A DNA stretch of 41,834 nucleotides from Bigelowiella natans CCMP2755 (GCA_000320545.1 ADNK01002079.1:1-41834), one strand, 5' to 3'; shown: positions 18,819 through 31,155, counted from the first letter of the stretch. The notes: generated by a model not told the origin, from the sequence alone. Numbers and translations: made by a program.

Positions 18819-20076
18819 GTAATAATAGTAATAATAATGAAGAATAAGAAGAAGAAGAAGAATAAGAAGAAGAAGAAGAAGAAATAAAAGAACGAAGAAA
18901 TGACCTGTTCGCACGCGAATGACTGCTCCGAATCCAGTGCTAGATGCTGCAGCTCTACATCATCAACCAGCACCTTCTTCGCCAGCCGTTTTGCCTGTAT
19001 GCGCGCGATCATTTCTTGCCTATCCTTTATCTGCATCAACACCGGCGCCATGGCCTGCTCAAGGGCGTTGGTTGTTGCTGCTTTGAATAGACATTTGAGG
19101 AAGAAAGCTAGAAGCAATCGTCCTTCTGTCGTACTGAGAGTAGCGTTCAGCACCTGCTGGTGGTGATACGTGTATGCGGGCATAAACGATTCTTCACCCC
19201 TCTCTGCTTCTGATGCTTTGTCGCCATCCCCTTCTCCCCCACACGCGCACTGCTTTTCATCTTCATCAGCTTCGTCGGGGTCGATCAGTCCAATGGGAGA
19301 GGGATCTACAACCAATGCATTAGAGCTCGTGTCGGCATCACCATCCCTACCACCCTCTCCTCCCAATACACCATCAGCATCGATCTCGTCGCTAAGACGA
19401 TAATCCTTCGATATAATATCATTATCCTCGTTTTTCCTCGTAGTCTCTGGGACAGGCTGCTTGTACATAGAGCAGTTGTTTATTGCCTTCTGTGCGATTG
19501 GAAGGGATCCATTGCTAGTTATCTGCTGCTTGCGGACGAAATCGCTGCCGTTTTTCCTGGTGGAAGATGAACTGGCGGATGCAGAGAAAGGGGCGGGCTC
19601 GGTGGGAGAGCGATGCCTCGAAGCTGTAGTGTCTGCTGCTCCTCTCCCCCTGTTTTCCCCGCCAGAGATGGGATAATCGTGCATCCGCTTTCTAGCATCA
19701 ATTCTTATTTTATCGAGCTTGCTCTCAGTAAGAGACGCCGTGGAGTCATCTTCTGTTTTGCTCGTAGAGCCCTCGATGGACGATGGCGACTCGCTATGAA
19801 GCCTACGGGAGATACTACTCGAAAACCCCCTCCACGTCGGTGTGCCGTCTGAATGTGAAACCTGATGCAGAAAGGGAAGGGGTTGTGACGTACATGGCAG
19901 CAGGACGACCGCAATAAACAGCATTGCTTTCCAATTTGCTTTTTAATTCTGTTGTATCGAAAGCTACATACGCGTCCCAAGCCATCACTGAATGTCGTGC
20001 AGAGCTCGGCTGTCGATGTGCCCATATCAGAGGTGAAAAAGCTGCTTCTATTTGCCCTCCCATCTCCCCCCGACAT
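15007..20076 (-). CDS. Large multi-exon coiled-coil protein with a C-terminal SAM domain
   Basis: Exons I can phase (minus, 5' to 3'): 20076-19972, 19861-18905, 18695-18635, 18463-18396, 18130-17999, 17828-17610, 17255-17028, 16631-16520, one ending at 16211, 16058-15954, 15866-15679 and 15471-15007. A few small exons near 17,900, 16,850 and 16,300 are not resolved. The first 200 residues are Ser/Asp/Glu-rich and probably disordered. A helical segment follows with ALEQAMAPVLMQIKDRQ. Several strongly basic coiled-coil exons come next (KERKIQAMRIAQEARRQR, KQDRQKHRLKKKQQQ, VEQQRREEQRQR). The last exon has a poly-Ser run from (ACT)n, then a SAM domain: LLGMCNLTRYSPAFEECGYD, then DEWTELVGHTRMKPGHAAKLKRAI. 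SAM domains mediate oligomerisation or RNA/protein binding. The middle recalls a helicase-SANT-associated (HSA) type helix, but I would not insist. The full protein is not one I recognise. Confidence 0.8.
16318..16340. repeat. Poly-C run (poly-G on the coding strand)
   Basis: About 14 C's lie inside or beside an acidic exon of the SAM-domain gene. The reading frames on either side differ, so run length decides whether they join. Confidence 0.8.
16655..16685. repeat. Poly-G run in an intron
   Basis: Nearly uninterrupted G's with one or two A's, just outside the exon at 16631-16520 of the minus-strand SAM-domain gene. Confidence 0.85.
16898..17000. repeat. (CA)n followed by (GA)n microsatellites in an intron
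   Basis: A CA run at about 16898-16930 and a GA run at about 16966-16996 lie in the intron that follows the exon 17255-17028 of the SAM-domain gene. Confidence 0.95.
17463..17545. repeat. Interrupted (CA)n with a short (CG)n, intronic
   Basis: CA-rich repeats broken by GATA, GCATA and GAAAA words, ending in GCGCGCGC, within the intron 17256-17609 of the SAM-domain gene. Confidence 0.9.
18775..18892. repeat. (AAT)n then (AAG)n trinucleotide array, intronic
   Basis: About 20 AAT units run into AAG units immediately 3' of the exon 19861-18905 of the minus-strand gene. On the coding strand this is a long pyrimidine-rich TTC/TTA tract upstream of the next acceptor. The Tyr and Ile runs in nearby open frames are artefacts of it. 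Confidence 0.95.
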
Positions 20077-20940
20077 TGCGGTCGTCGCGTTTTTGCCTGA
20101 TCAAGCATATAATAAGGGCAGAAACCAGACCATGTTTCAGGCAAAGTCATAACACATGCATGCTGATACAGTTCTCTTAACGCCGAGCAGGGTTTTGTAA
20201 ATCCACGTGAAGTTGCTCCTCTCATAGCTTCACTGGCTAGTGAATTTTTGCGAGTTGCCTTCTGGGGGATGGGACTGGTGTGTGTGGTTGTTTGCGTGGG
20301 GTAGGGGAGGGGCGATTAGGCTGCAGGTTCCGAGCACACTGTGCAGGGATCATTTTCAAGTCGATTTTTTTGGAAATGAGGGGCAATTCAGAAATAAAGA
20401 TGGTTTTTCTTCGAAGTCTATGCTAATTAATGGTCAAGATTAATTCCGTACGACAATGATTATTGGATATTATTCCGAAACTATCCTCATGATGATATGT
20501 GGCAAAAAGTGATGGATATTATCGGCTTTACATTCTGTCTTCTCGAAGGTCTTCTCGACTGATGAATAGAATAAGATATTTTCAGGTTATATTTCTTCCT
20601 AAATAGTTTTCTTGATCTACTTAGTTGTAATTTCGTATGATTTTACTCAAACGAATGGTCAATATCAAAATAAGGACACGAAATCGTCACAAGTTTCTAC
20701 GTAAAATCGGGATTAGTTTTAGCATAAATATAATAATTTATTGTCGTTCGTAAAAAATGTACGGAGATTTCTCTACGAATTTAATATTCTCTGAAACATA
20801 ATCATACTGAAGTTTTCCTGACAGCATTATCACAACATATAGAACAAGTTTGTCGATTCTGCTCCCTGTCCCCCCTTTGGAGTATTAACACAGAGGCAGC
20901 CTGCATCCTTTGAGAGCACCTCCCCGCCGCCAAATACTCT
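20077..20940. other. AT-rich intergenic region between divergent genes
   Basis: The SAM-domain gene starts leftward and the cupin gene rightward from this stretch, so it should hold both promoters. From about 20,430 it is clearly AT-rich. I see no exon and no recognisable promoter element. Confidence 0.5.
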
Positions 20941-21880
20941 ATGTCGAAGTTTCCATCGACATGTATTGCGTGGTTGTGCTTGATCGGCGGCCTCCTCGTC
21001 CTGCTCTTTAGGTCCACACCTGCAGAGAAGAGGGGTGAAAGAATAGCAGCGGGCTGGTTAACAAATAGCAGAAGGAGTTCTGTATCCAGCCAGCGTGCCT
21101 CGTTAGCCCCTCATAGTGTTCACAGCTTCATTCATAGAATCAGCAGAAGAGGGTCAGGATTCAAACTATTCAGCCATGTACCTATACAGTCCCAATGGGA
21201 CACGAATAGAAGCGCCCAGTGGGTTTCACCGCGCTGCGAGATTACGTCGCTATATGAGAAGCATGAAGGACCCTCTTCGAGCTACCAGACGGTTCACTCG
21301 CAGTGGAATGTAATATTATGTTTTTCGTAGCGCTGGAAAAACAAAAAAATAGCCACCTCCTAACCACCTCCTAACTTTCTTCATAATACAGGGGACGATG
21401 CCGACGTGGAAGAGCGACACAAAGCTTTACGAGCAGTTCCAACATGCTCCGAGGGCGGAAATATCCGTTACAAGATTCCCAAGCGCGGCCCGAATGCAAA
21501 TGGAGCGGATTGATAGGTGGACGGAGTGGGTAGCTGACGTCTCCTCGTTCCCGTGGAGATACACGACTTCAGAGGTTGCATACATCGTTGAGGGCGAGGC
21601 GGACATTCTCCCCAATGATGGCGGGGAACAGGTCAGCGTGAGGCAAGGAGATGTCGTCACTCTTCCGAAAGGGTTGTCGTGCACATGGTACATAAAGGGG
21701 AAACTAAAGAAGCGCTATAAGTACGTGACAGACGCAAACGCCTACGCATACAAGAACATGGAAAATGACCACCCAACTGTCGGGAGCGTTTATTCTGGAA
21801 TTCCAGAAATTTTAGGGGCTACTAACATCAACGAACATCGTGGATTCAACGGGATACTTGATGATGAGAGGAAATTCTAA
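20941..21880 (+). CDS. Signal-anchored cupin-domain protein (ureidoglycine aminohydrolase-like cupin)
   Basis: Two exons, 20941-21309 and 21392-21880, are joined in phase 0 across an 82-nt GT-AG intron, giving 285 residues. Residues 8-23 form a hydrophobic helix (IAWLCLIGGLLVLLF) next to the N-terminus, so the protein is secreted or anchored with its body in the lumen or outside. Exon 1 is otherwise Ser/Arg-rich. Exon 2 is a compact cupin barrel: WVADVSSFPWRYTTSEVAYIVEGEADI, then VRQGDVVTLPKGLSCTWYIKG, then KKRYKYV. The single Glu and the absence of the classic HxH pair resemble the Cupin_3 group (ureidoglycine aminohydrolase and relatives), where metal binding is often lost. Enzymatic activity cannot be inferred. 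After the barrel comes a short tail of about 45 residues. Confidence 0.85.
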
Positions 21881-23415
21881 TAACAACGGCCACCACTGAA
21901 CGTAGTAGTGTGCCCATTGCTTCACATTTTCGCTACATGTACGTTGCTTGCGTGTCATTTGCACGTCGTTACGTTGTGTCGTCGCACTAGGCCAGAGATA
22001 AAACTAGGAAGTGTACATTATGGCGGCAAAACGCGTGTACTTAACATATATATGGCTGCTCGTCGAGTGCTAGAGTTGCAAGCCAGAGCCAAATAAATAC
22101 AAGGTGCTACCTCTATCTAGCTGAGTCCACGTTGGTGTTAGATACGTTGTTAATTTTCCTTGTCACAACCGCCTTTTTAGCAGCTGAGTCTTTCTAGCTT
22201 TGCACTGTCCTTAATAATGAGCCACAATGTATCTGAATCGAAGCTTTGAAAGGCTGCATCCGCAGGAAGTCACAGCTTCGCAGTGGCGGTGCATGCGCGT
22301 ATATACGATACACGATACACACAAGCTCAAGCAAACACATGCACACATATGCATACGCAGTCAGCCATTCTAGCATTAGGGAGACAATCGAACAAATGTA
22401 ACTCATTTGCGCCATTGTACCCCGCCGTCTCATACATATACACGCGCGCACGCAGACGTGGCATGGCATGTGCACACGCTACACAAACGTGCGATGCAGC
22501 AATCCATGTAGGTACATATGTCAGTTATACAATAAATCTAGAAATATTTATGATTCAGAGTGCCGATCGCAAAAATCTTCATATGGCATTGTCCACTATT
22601 CGTGCAGCTAGGGTCACACGTTGTGATGTGTGTATTCACATTGTGCCTGATAACGTGTCTCTGTCACAAGTCGTTGTACATGACAACATGTGTCCGTGCG
22701 CTCATGAAGCAAATCGCGCAATTAAGAAGGCGCAACAAACGGCACATGCAGATGCAATGCCATAAAGACATTATGGAACGAACTTTTCATTTTTAAATTG
22801 ATCTCATATATGCGCTCGTGTAAAACCTAGCGCCTTCACTCTGAACAGATTATACCTCTAAGAAACCAAAACTTCTTTCCAAAACAAAAAGTCAACGGAA
22901 TAGTTCAAACATGATTAATGTGATGCACAATTTACAGAACAAAATTTAACTGAGGAAATTAATATGCATCGGGCATGGTGAGGTGAGCCGAATTCGCACA
23001 AGCTCAAAGAATATGTGGAAAACGCAGGACAAAGAGCCGAAGTATTACAACGTCTGATGATTACAAAACGCTATTATTTTTTCACTGAGTAGGAGAGAGG
23101 GGGAACGTCCACGCATTGTGGCGACGGAGGATTAAAAAAAAAATAATTTATTGTTTTGGCTACTTTTTCTGCTACTTAATTTTCAATGCAGAAATCAAGC
23201 ATTTACTTAAAGTCTCCCTCTGTTTCCTTAGGTTATGCTCAAGCGTAGGACAGTAGCGGAAACTTTGATGTGCGTCGTTTGGATGGCCGAGACTTCTTTG
23301 ATGGAACCTTTCTTCCATGACGCCAAGGTTTTGACCCCTGCAAGATGCTGCTCCCAGCAGCTCGCAGCGAGTGCCTCGCCTAACCAGAGTCAATGGAGAT
23401 ACAAACAAGTATGAA
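21881..23415. other. Intergenic region
   Basis: Mixed TGCACA-rich sequence (22,280-22,760) and AT-rich sequence (22,790-23,180) with no exon I can support. The 3' ends of two convergent genes lie at its borders. Confidence 0.5.
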
Positions 23416-23881
23416 CTAAAGGTCGCTATAGATATCAGCAACTGCATGGATATGCTGTACCGGGAGAGACTTGCAAAGCTCTTTTTCCTGCCTCGCACGG
23501 ACCTGCGGCCAAAGGCGATTTCGTTCAGCGACAGCAACAACCAATAGGGTAGGCATCTGTCATGTTTACCGTGCGCAACCTCACATGCACTATTACCTGT
23601 TCGAATCGTTCTCTATCACGTTTCTGTTGTGCCGCGCGTTTCAGCGCGATCACGTGTTCTGAGTCCGCGTTTCGTGTGCTAGGGAGAAGGCAAGGGCGGG
23701 GGACAGAGCAGAGATAACATAAAACCATTAGAAAGAGGAGGCCGAGGCTAGGAGCACAAAAACTTCACGTTCGGCGATATGATAGTTGGATTGTGATAGT
23801 TATCTCTTAAACACTACTTGCTTCTATTGACATGGCGACTGGCATCTTTATCGACCAACCTCCTATATCGTTGCTCGATCC

Positions 23882-23934
<53 letters not shown>

Positions 23935-24320
23935 CCGATATTCTCTGCTCCATTCTTTGGCGCAGTGCCACATCGGTATTTTGGTTGCGGTCCCTTGCCG
24001 CTGGGCTGCTATTCGTGCTCGTACCTTCTCGTCTTCCTTGAGCTGTTTATTGGGTAATCGAAGAACCAACAAAACAGAGTGATGAGGCAAGATTTGTATA
24101 TAATACTTACGCGAAAATGTTTGCCGCTCTTCAATTTATCAAGCACGTGTGAGTACATCTGGATGTTGGACGAAGAACGCAAGCGACCTGGCACTCCTTT
24201 TTCCCCTCGATTATACGCATGTCTTCAGCATTCCTTTTGGGGCGGGCCGGGTAGTAGGAGCATAGATTTCGAAACAGGAGAACAAACTCAAACATCGCAT
24301 TGGTTTTTTAAACATGTGCA

Positions 24321-24363
<43 letters not shown>

Positions 24364-25480
24364 CATAAATATTATATTTTTGTCTATATATATATATATA
24401 TATATATATACTATCGTGATGCTCGTCAAAACCTGAACATGGGTGTTCTGGCGCGGTCGAAGCGAAAGGGCATGGATCCAGATCCATGAGCAGAAACCTT
24501 ATTACGCCGATCTTGCACTTTCTGTCGCAATCTACCGAGGTAAATGGGCCGCCAGAACAACCACAAAGAAGTATTCAGCATCGGTTCGTTGAGCTTTCAA
24601 TCATCACGTTCTTCTACTCATTCCGCTATTTTCGGAGCTACTACTACCTCTGGTACTCAAGTTTTCGAAGCTGTCGTTTCTCTTCCACCATCTGCTCAGT
24701 TTCCGCATTTGGACTTTGTATATCCTGCGTCGCCGTCTGCAATTTGAGACAATGCAGGGAGATGCACACACAGTATCAGCGATGAAGCTTGGAACGAAGT
24801 GCGTTTTAACTTGGCTTTGCCTGGGTGTAGTTTCAGTTTTCATCTGTTCGAATCATCATCACCTTCGAGAAGTGAAGTAGCGAAACCGTCTTTTCTCGTG
24901 TAAGAGGCCCGTGGAGAAGACAGCTAATTGTTTTCGACCTTTGAGTGGTAGCCTTCCTGGACTTCAACAGCTGAATAGTCTTGGCCTTCCTGGATTTCGT
25001 TACCATTGAAGTTGATATTGACACCACATAAATATAAATACAGGTTCATGCATATACTAATTCGTCTATCTTTACTTTTCTTCCTCCATTTTAAGCCACA
25101 TTCTCTTCTTTGAGAGCAGCCTTGAGGTTTCCTTGTTTCGGCATTCGAATTCCTCGCTTCGTGTCTAGACAGGACAGAAAGAAAAGGTTCTGAAAAAAGA
25201 GAAAGGAATAGAATGCTGACAGGAGGAAACCTTTGCAAATCGTAGAGGTTTTGTGGCTCCCAATGACGATCCAGTACGCATTCGAGCAATTCTTCCCTTT
25301 CGTCTGAGAGGGTAGAAAGGCGTGTGAATACATGCAGAGCTACCAGCAGCTCTTCGCCTTAGTCGCCGAAATTACCTTCGCTTTTCATCCTCCGACGTTT
25401 TCTTCTTTTCTTGAACATTTGTTCTTGTATCCGCATTCCGGCATATTGGAACCCGACGCTGGGGGATTAAGAGAGGGCGA
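23416..25480 (-). CDS. Multi-exon coiled-coil protein, unknown function (5' end unresolved)
   Basis: The 3' half is well phased: 24187-24111, 24042-23936, 23678-23597 and 23502-23416 with GT-AG introns, one donor a perfect GTAAGT. These exons encode IQMYSHVLDKLKSGKHFR, LKEDEKVRARIAAQRQG, NADSEHVIALKRAAQQKRDR-ERFEQ and VRARQEKELCKSLP, then a stop. Further upstream, exon-like pieces read VEEKRQLRKLEYQR (about 24,690-24,640), EREELLECVLDRHWEPQNLYDLQ (about 25,300-25,240) and a very basic piece with FKKRRKRRRMKSE (about 25,460-25,390); the last two join in phase. All are Glu/Lys/Arg/Gln-rich alpha-helical sequence typical of cytoskeletal or centrosomal coiled-coil proteins, but nothing identifies a family. 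The gene may extend further upstream into the ORF at 25,925-26,710. Confidence 0.65.
23882..23932. repeat. (CA)n-(TA)n compound microsatellite, intronic
   Basis: A CA run passes into a TA run directly after the exon 24042-23936 of the minus-strand coiled-coil gene; the TA run begins within 10 bases of the donor. Confidence 0.95.
24325..24410. repeat. (CA)n and (TA)n microsatellites, intronic
   Basis: A CA run of about 34 bases, a short AT-rich spacer and a TA run of about 24 bases, between exon-like pieces of the minus-strand coiled-coil gene. Confidence 0.95.
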
Positions 25481-25924
25481 TGAAGAAAACAAGAGTCAAG
25501 CCAAGTACCCGCAGATGAAACAACAAAATATCTATCCTGGATACCTGCGGACTAAACCGCATCGCCCCATGGTGGTCGTTGCCCTCGAGCCGTGGCTGAA
25601 CAGTCATAGAACAGGACTGCTCGGCAGTGAGGGTGAGGGCAGAGGCGTATTGCAAATTCGAATGTAACGCTGCTATCAACGATGTTACAATGGCATCGAC
25701 CAGACTCCAATTCCCCTGTATTTTCCTCATATTTACATGTCGCTCCGAACAAATTACTAACGATTTCAGGGTCGCTATCTACAGGGGTCTTTCACAAGTA
25801 TGGCGAGGGGATTTGTGCTAGTGTGATTTCGCGTAGGTGCTTGTCTCACGATCCAAAACCGCTGCGTTTTTCGAGAAATGGCACTTGCCTTCCCGTGCTG
25901 AAAAATACCAGTGAACAGCGAATA

Positions 25925-26710
25925 TCACACTTCGCAAATGCCTGTTATTACGGGGATACCCCTCTCCCACAGAAAGAACATCAGCGCAATGATTCGCCCA
26001 ACGAAGGGCGAAAGAAGCTCTATTCTCATAGGATTTAGTTTAATTTTGAGGGAATTCGCGTTAGATTCTCCAAATACGACCCGATTTGTGCCTGTTTCTC
26101 TCTCTCGGATGCAGGTTTGCATTCTGAATCTTCCATTTACAGTGTGCATCAACTCCATCTCCGAATGTGCCTTGTCCACACAAGCCAAAGCGCACTTGCC
26201 GCGCAGACTTAGAACAGTGCAGCAAGTGACAGGCAAGGTCTTGATTCTGGCTGCCGTTTTGTTGATGTGTGAGAAAAATAAGTCTTGCCTCATTCCGCAC
26301 CGCGAAGCTACCGTAGAAATCCAGCGTTGCTCTTTTGAAGACACATCTAGAATGATGTCGTTTTTGTAAATCTCCGTTGGATCGACCCAATTCCCTCCCC
26401 AGTCTCCGCCTCTGCAGGACGTTACGAGTATCATTCGCAGGGCGCAAAGTGTTAATTGTAGATTTGCTGCCGGTGGGTTTGCTGCCAGAAGAGCAAGATC
26501 CAGCACGAAAGGATTCATAAGTCCAAAAGCGAATATCCAACGAAGCTCCACCTCGCTTTTCCAATTTGCGTCAAGCTGGATCCTACCGAAACCTATCTTC
26601 GTTGTGCAAAAGTTGCCTTTATTTGCGCCCACAGCAAATTCGCTTTGATCCGGAGCACGGACCCGCAATCGCTTCTCTCCCAGTCCGGTACAGTGGAAAG
26701 AACCAGGCAT
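25925..26710 (-). CDS. Hypothetical protein ORF, minus strand
   Basis: A frame of 261 codons from an ATG at about 26710, the longest one here without low-complexity sequence. It has several Cys, no obvious repeats, and one C-terminal hydrophobic stretch (ELLSPFVGRIIALMFFLWERG) that could be a membrane helix. A GT-rich spot within the frame could be a donor, so the frame may hold an intron or exon borders. I recognise no family. It starts only about 95 bp from the first ATG of the rightward E(z) gene, so the two may share a bidirectional promoter, or it may be the 5' part of the coiled-coil gene to its left. A chance ORF is possible, since the overlapping antisense frames are also fairly open. 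Confidence 0.4.
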   Translation of the reverse strand: MPGSFHCTGLGEKRLRVRAPDQSEFAVGANKGNFCTTKIGFGRIQLDANWKSEVELRWIFAFGLMNPFVLDLALLAANPPAANLQLTLCALRMILVTSCRGGDWGGNWVDPTEIYKNDIILDVSSKEQRWISTVASRCGMRQDLFFSHINKTAARIKTLPVTCCTVLSLRGKCALACVDKAHSEMELMHTVNGRFRMQTCIRERETGTNRVVFGESNANSLKIKLNPMRIELLSPFVGRIIALMFFLWERGIPVITGICEV

Positions 26711-27354
26711 TTCAGGAAGGAGGAGCAAGGGGAGCTACCGAATGTCTGATGAATTGACTGAGTTCTAATAAAAGAAACTTTAGAGGTTTTGGACGATTAG
26801 AGCAAATGATAACAGCTGCGCGGGGTGACGGCGGTGGGCCCACGCAATTAGGCGCTGTGCCGAACGATCATATACGCAAACCTCATTGGAACGATCCTCC
26901 TCCTTCTAATCCTCGCGTGGGTGAGGGTATGAAAGAGGAGGATGAAGGGGAAAGGCCATCATTGGGTCAGGACGGGGGAGGCGAACAAATCAATGAAAGT
27001 ACGACCAAAGGATCCATCGCAACGATCTCCGCTGCTTCGACTAATAGCAGCGGCAGCAATAACAACACCACTAGCAGCAATAGCCACGACTAAGATATGT
27101 ATAGTCTTTGGCATTGCACCGATGTCGGTTCCGAAGATGGAGAATCGGGTTTGGTGGGCGGCAGGGAGGGAGGGGACGGGTTGAGTAGCTGGATTGTCGA
27201 TGCTCCATCGAGGAATCTCACGCAGCACCACACGCTTCATTCTATCCATGTGAGTTACAGTAATAATTACGAGGAAGAGCCGGCAATGATTGCCCCCTCC
27301 TCGTTCTATCAAGACCCCCTGGATGGCGGGACTGCCGAGCGTTATGATGGGCTG

Positions 27355-27600
27355 AATCATCATCCTCATTCTCATCATCACCACCACCACCACCATAGCG
27401 ATGATGATCTCAACAACGGCAACAACAACAACAACAACCCGCTTTCAGAAGACTCCCTCCCCCATCACCACCATCACCACCAAGCCCTCAACAACGGCCT
27501 TGCTCATTCGTCAGGCGTAGAGTCTGATATCAGATCTCACCCCCCCCAACACCACCACCAGCAGCACCACCACCGCCATAACGACCACGCCAGCGGGGGG
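27355..27600. repeat. CAY-rich tract encoding poly-His/Asn
   Basis: CAT/CAC and AAC triplet runs encode stretches of His and Asn in the N-terminal part of the E(z)-like gene. It is triplet microsatellite expansion in a probable exon. Confidence 0.85.
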
Positions 27601-28754
27601 GGGATGGAAATTTCGATATATGACGAGGATATGGACGACAAGAAGCATATTTATGACGATGGAAGCTGCAGCAGGGATATAAGTCTGATAGCCGGGGGAG
27701 AGGGACTCTACGATACTACCGTAAAAGAGCTAGACGGACAGGGGGGGAGGGGGGGGAGGGGGGAAGCGGCGTTTGGGTTAGGCATGATTTCTGAAAGGAA
27801 CAACACGGGAAGAAGGGGGCTAGACCTAGCCCTTAGCAACTATCAGCGGCATAAGGAAGACACCTCGTACGAGATTACAGAGAATAATACGTCGTCCTTA
27901 CCAGAAACCTCAGGAGCTACCCCCCCCCCAAACCCCTTTCCTGAGCAAGTGAACGATGATGAGATCCAGGAGAAACGGGTAAGTGGCGGAGGGGGCGGCG
28001 GCTGTAAAGCACTTGAATCAACATCACCAGGGAAGGAGCACAAAGCAGCAGCTAATGTTAGGAAGGTGAAGAAGAAGATCCCGCGAAAGAAGAAGAGAGG
28101 TAGGCCAAAGAGAAAGGGAAAGAAGCAGCAAATGCAGGCTATCAATCGCGTCTCCCCGTCGGCGAGGACTCCTTCCTCCTCCTCCCCCTCCTCCTCCCTC
28201 ACTCTCTCCTCCGCTAGTCCCAACGCAAAAACATCTCGTATCCGGCGTGGAAAGAGGCCTGGTAGCAGCATCGTCGATTGGAACTCGATTGTGTGTAACA
28301 GAAAAGCTGTCAATGCCGAGATTCAAGCAATGGAGGAGAGGGGGAACACGCAGCGCACATTGCCGTTTCTTCCTATTAAAAAGTCGGCGTTGGTATCAGT
28401 CACCGTTGTGGAAAATCATGGAGGTTATTGCGGAAGAGGAAGGAGGCGGCGGCGACGGGGAGGGTGGAGGAGGAGGGGGAGGGGGAGGGGGAGGGGGAGG
28501 AGCTTAGCCTCCTCAAGGGTTGAAGACTATTATCACAGCACCGCTGGATGGTATCCAGGAGCGAGGAAGAGGAAGAAATTGGAGAAGGGGGAAGAAAAGG
28601 AAGAAGGTCAGGCAAATATTCGGATTTTGATGATTATGATGATGATGATGATTGATGGGTGATGATCACCTTTCTTATTACAATCGTCGTCACAAGCATA
28701 TTCATTATCATCATATCGTCAATGCCGTCGTTGTCACCGTGAGTCGTATTTGTG

Positions 28755-28778
28755 CGTGTGTGTGTGTGTGTGTGTAAC
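28755..28778. repeat. (GT)n microsatellite
   Basis: A short GT run between the two 5' exon candidates of the E(z)-like gene, therefore probably intronic. Confidence 0.9.
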
Positions 28779-31063
28779 TGCAATTTACAAGCGTATTTAA
28801 CCTGATATCACCTTAGGAATTCTGTACATACCCCCCCTCCCAGTTCCTCCTACGGCAAAAAGTAAAAGATTCACGCCTAAGATCCGTACTACTGCTGGAG
28901 GAGGGGAAAGCATGAAGTTGGTGGTGGGGTGCACTACGAGCAGCGGTAGCAGGATCAACGACACGGAAAAGATCATCTACAAATTGACAGCAGTTAAGAC
29001 CCCCGCAGTGGAAGCTCTCCCTTCTACAATGGTAATTGTTCTCACTAGCAGCGCCATAGAGTCATTGAGTGATAATCAGCCCTTAGAAACCCAATAACAA
29101 CACCTGCGATCTGTGACAGACGTACGTGACGGTGACAAGCAGCGTCAGGGCGGAGGATGATAAGAAGCTTAGATTCGTTCCTTACCTTTCGGAAAACCAA
29201 CAGGTGTGAATAAACTAATATGGCCGATCTCTAAGAGGGGAAAAAATTCCTCCCCCGCCCTCCCTCCCGCCCACAGACCTAGAATGTGCTTTAGTTTCGT
29301 ATACTCTTCGCCTTGTTCTTTGCTGCCCTGACTCCCTCCCCCCACCCCCCCTTCCCTTCTGTCGCAGGTGGGGCTGAACCTGTCTTTGTACAACAAGTAA
29401 GATCCCAAAGTCCTTCATTGTATTGTTGTAAATCACAAAACATCACCCGATTAGTAACCGTCATAATCATCATCATCATCGTCATCATCATCTTCAATCG
29501 CTATATGTTCGCACGACAGGCTTCCATGGTATGATAGCAGTGATAGCAATGATGATAACGACGAAGGGCAAGAGGAAGAGGACAAGGAAAAGAAGAAGAA
29601 GAAGATGACAATGAAGAAGAAGATGCTGATGGGGGGGGTGACAAAGGGAACGGACAGCAGAATCAAGCAAAACGCTCATGATTACAAAGACGCCGGCAAT
29701 TTATCAAAGAAGCCTATTTCTCCCCATCCTTCACCATCACTGCTTTCACCAGAAGCAGCAGAAACCATACAACAACAACAACAACAACAACAAGACGTCA
29801 AGCAGACTAATCAACATCAATCGTCGCAAAGCACACCGATTTCTCCTTTATCGTCGCAAGGTAGCAGCAACAGCAGCCGCCCCATGTTTATGACCCCTCT
29901 TCCTCCTCTCCCTCCCCCCCTCCTACCTCCAACTGATAAAACTTGCGGAGTTCAGATTTCGCCTCCAGCAGTTGAAATAGATGAAGCGAGAAGAGCCGTC
30001 GATACTGCCACCCCCCCCTCCCCCTCGTTATCAGCGTACAGAAAATATTTTTGCCGAAGGTGCTATAAGTACAACTGCAAGATGCACGGAGTTGACCATC
30101 CAAGGAGCAAGGAGATTCGAGTAGGCAGCGGCGACTACGAGCAGCAGCAGCGGCAGCAGCAGCAGCAGCAGATACGACAGCAGAAGAAGAAAATCAAGAA
30201 GAGGGCGATGAAGAAGAAGAGAGGGAGAAAGAAGAGGCAGAAGAAAGGAGCAGGGGGGCCAGCGCGCAACGGTAGCGACGACGAAGAAAACGACGAAGAT
30301 AATGACAATACTTGGTTGATGATAGATCGAACAACGCCACGAGTCCCTTGCGGGCCGATGTGCTTCTTGCCACAAGTAGATGCTAAGGAGCTAACGAATG
30401 CCCCCCCCTCCCTCCACAGCATCCACGTGCGAGTTGTCCGACCGTCGTCGAGCAATAAGCAAGTGCATCCTAGCATGTCGCCACAGCAAGTAAAGGCCTC
30501 ATCTTTCACCCGCTCATCATCATCATCATCATCACCACCACCACCAACAACAACGACAACATCAATATCGTCATCGTCAACGCCATCATCGCCCCTCCCC
30601 CCAGTAGCAGCTATAGAGCCATCGTCATCAGCATTAAGGCGTCATTCGCCGTTGGGGGAGGACTCTGTTGGCATTGAAGACGTTTTGAACGGAGATCATG
30701 CCAGCAATACCAGCAACTTCGCATCGAAGCACATGCCCTCATCCTCGACTGCGCCCACCGCCGCCTCCCAATCGTCTCCATCTGCCATCGGTGACGCAGG
30801 GAAGGGGGGGAGGAGCGAGCTGGCAAACAGCCACAGTACTGCCTTCCAGAAGGATGGCGCTTGTGATGAGAAAAAGAAGAAGAGGAGGAAGAAGAAGAAA
30901 AAGGACGATGAGGAAAGTGTTCCAAAAAGCAGAAAGAAGGGGTATAATATCGGTGAATCCATACAGCCCCAAGCAATAGATAAGGTGAGCCTCACTACCA
31001 TCATTACTATCATCATCAACGTATTCTTCGATGTCGTCATGTAATCATCGTCATAAGTCATCG

Positions 31064-31118
31064 TACACACACACACTCTCTCTCTCTATCTATCTCTCTC
31101 TCTCTCTCTTTCTCTATC

Positions 31119-31155
<37 letters not shown>

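Noticed and set aside
18696-18914. Frame with poly-Tyr and poly-Ile, apparently continuing the exon 19861-18905
   Set aside because: Translation of the AAT/AAG arrays. The exon ends at a donor at 18904 and continues in phase at 18695 or, for the last part, further on.
22194-22765. Medium-sized frames rich in Ala, His, Cys
   Set aside because: TGCACA/CACACG-rich composition opens both strands, with no motif, no splice continuity and no clear start.
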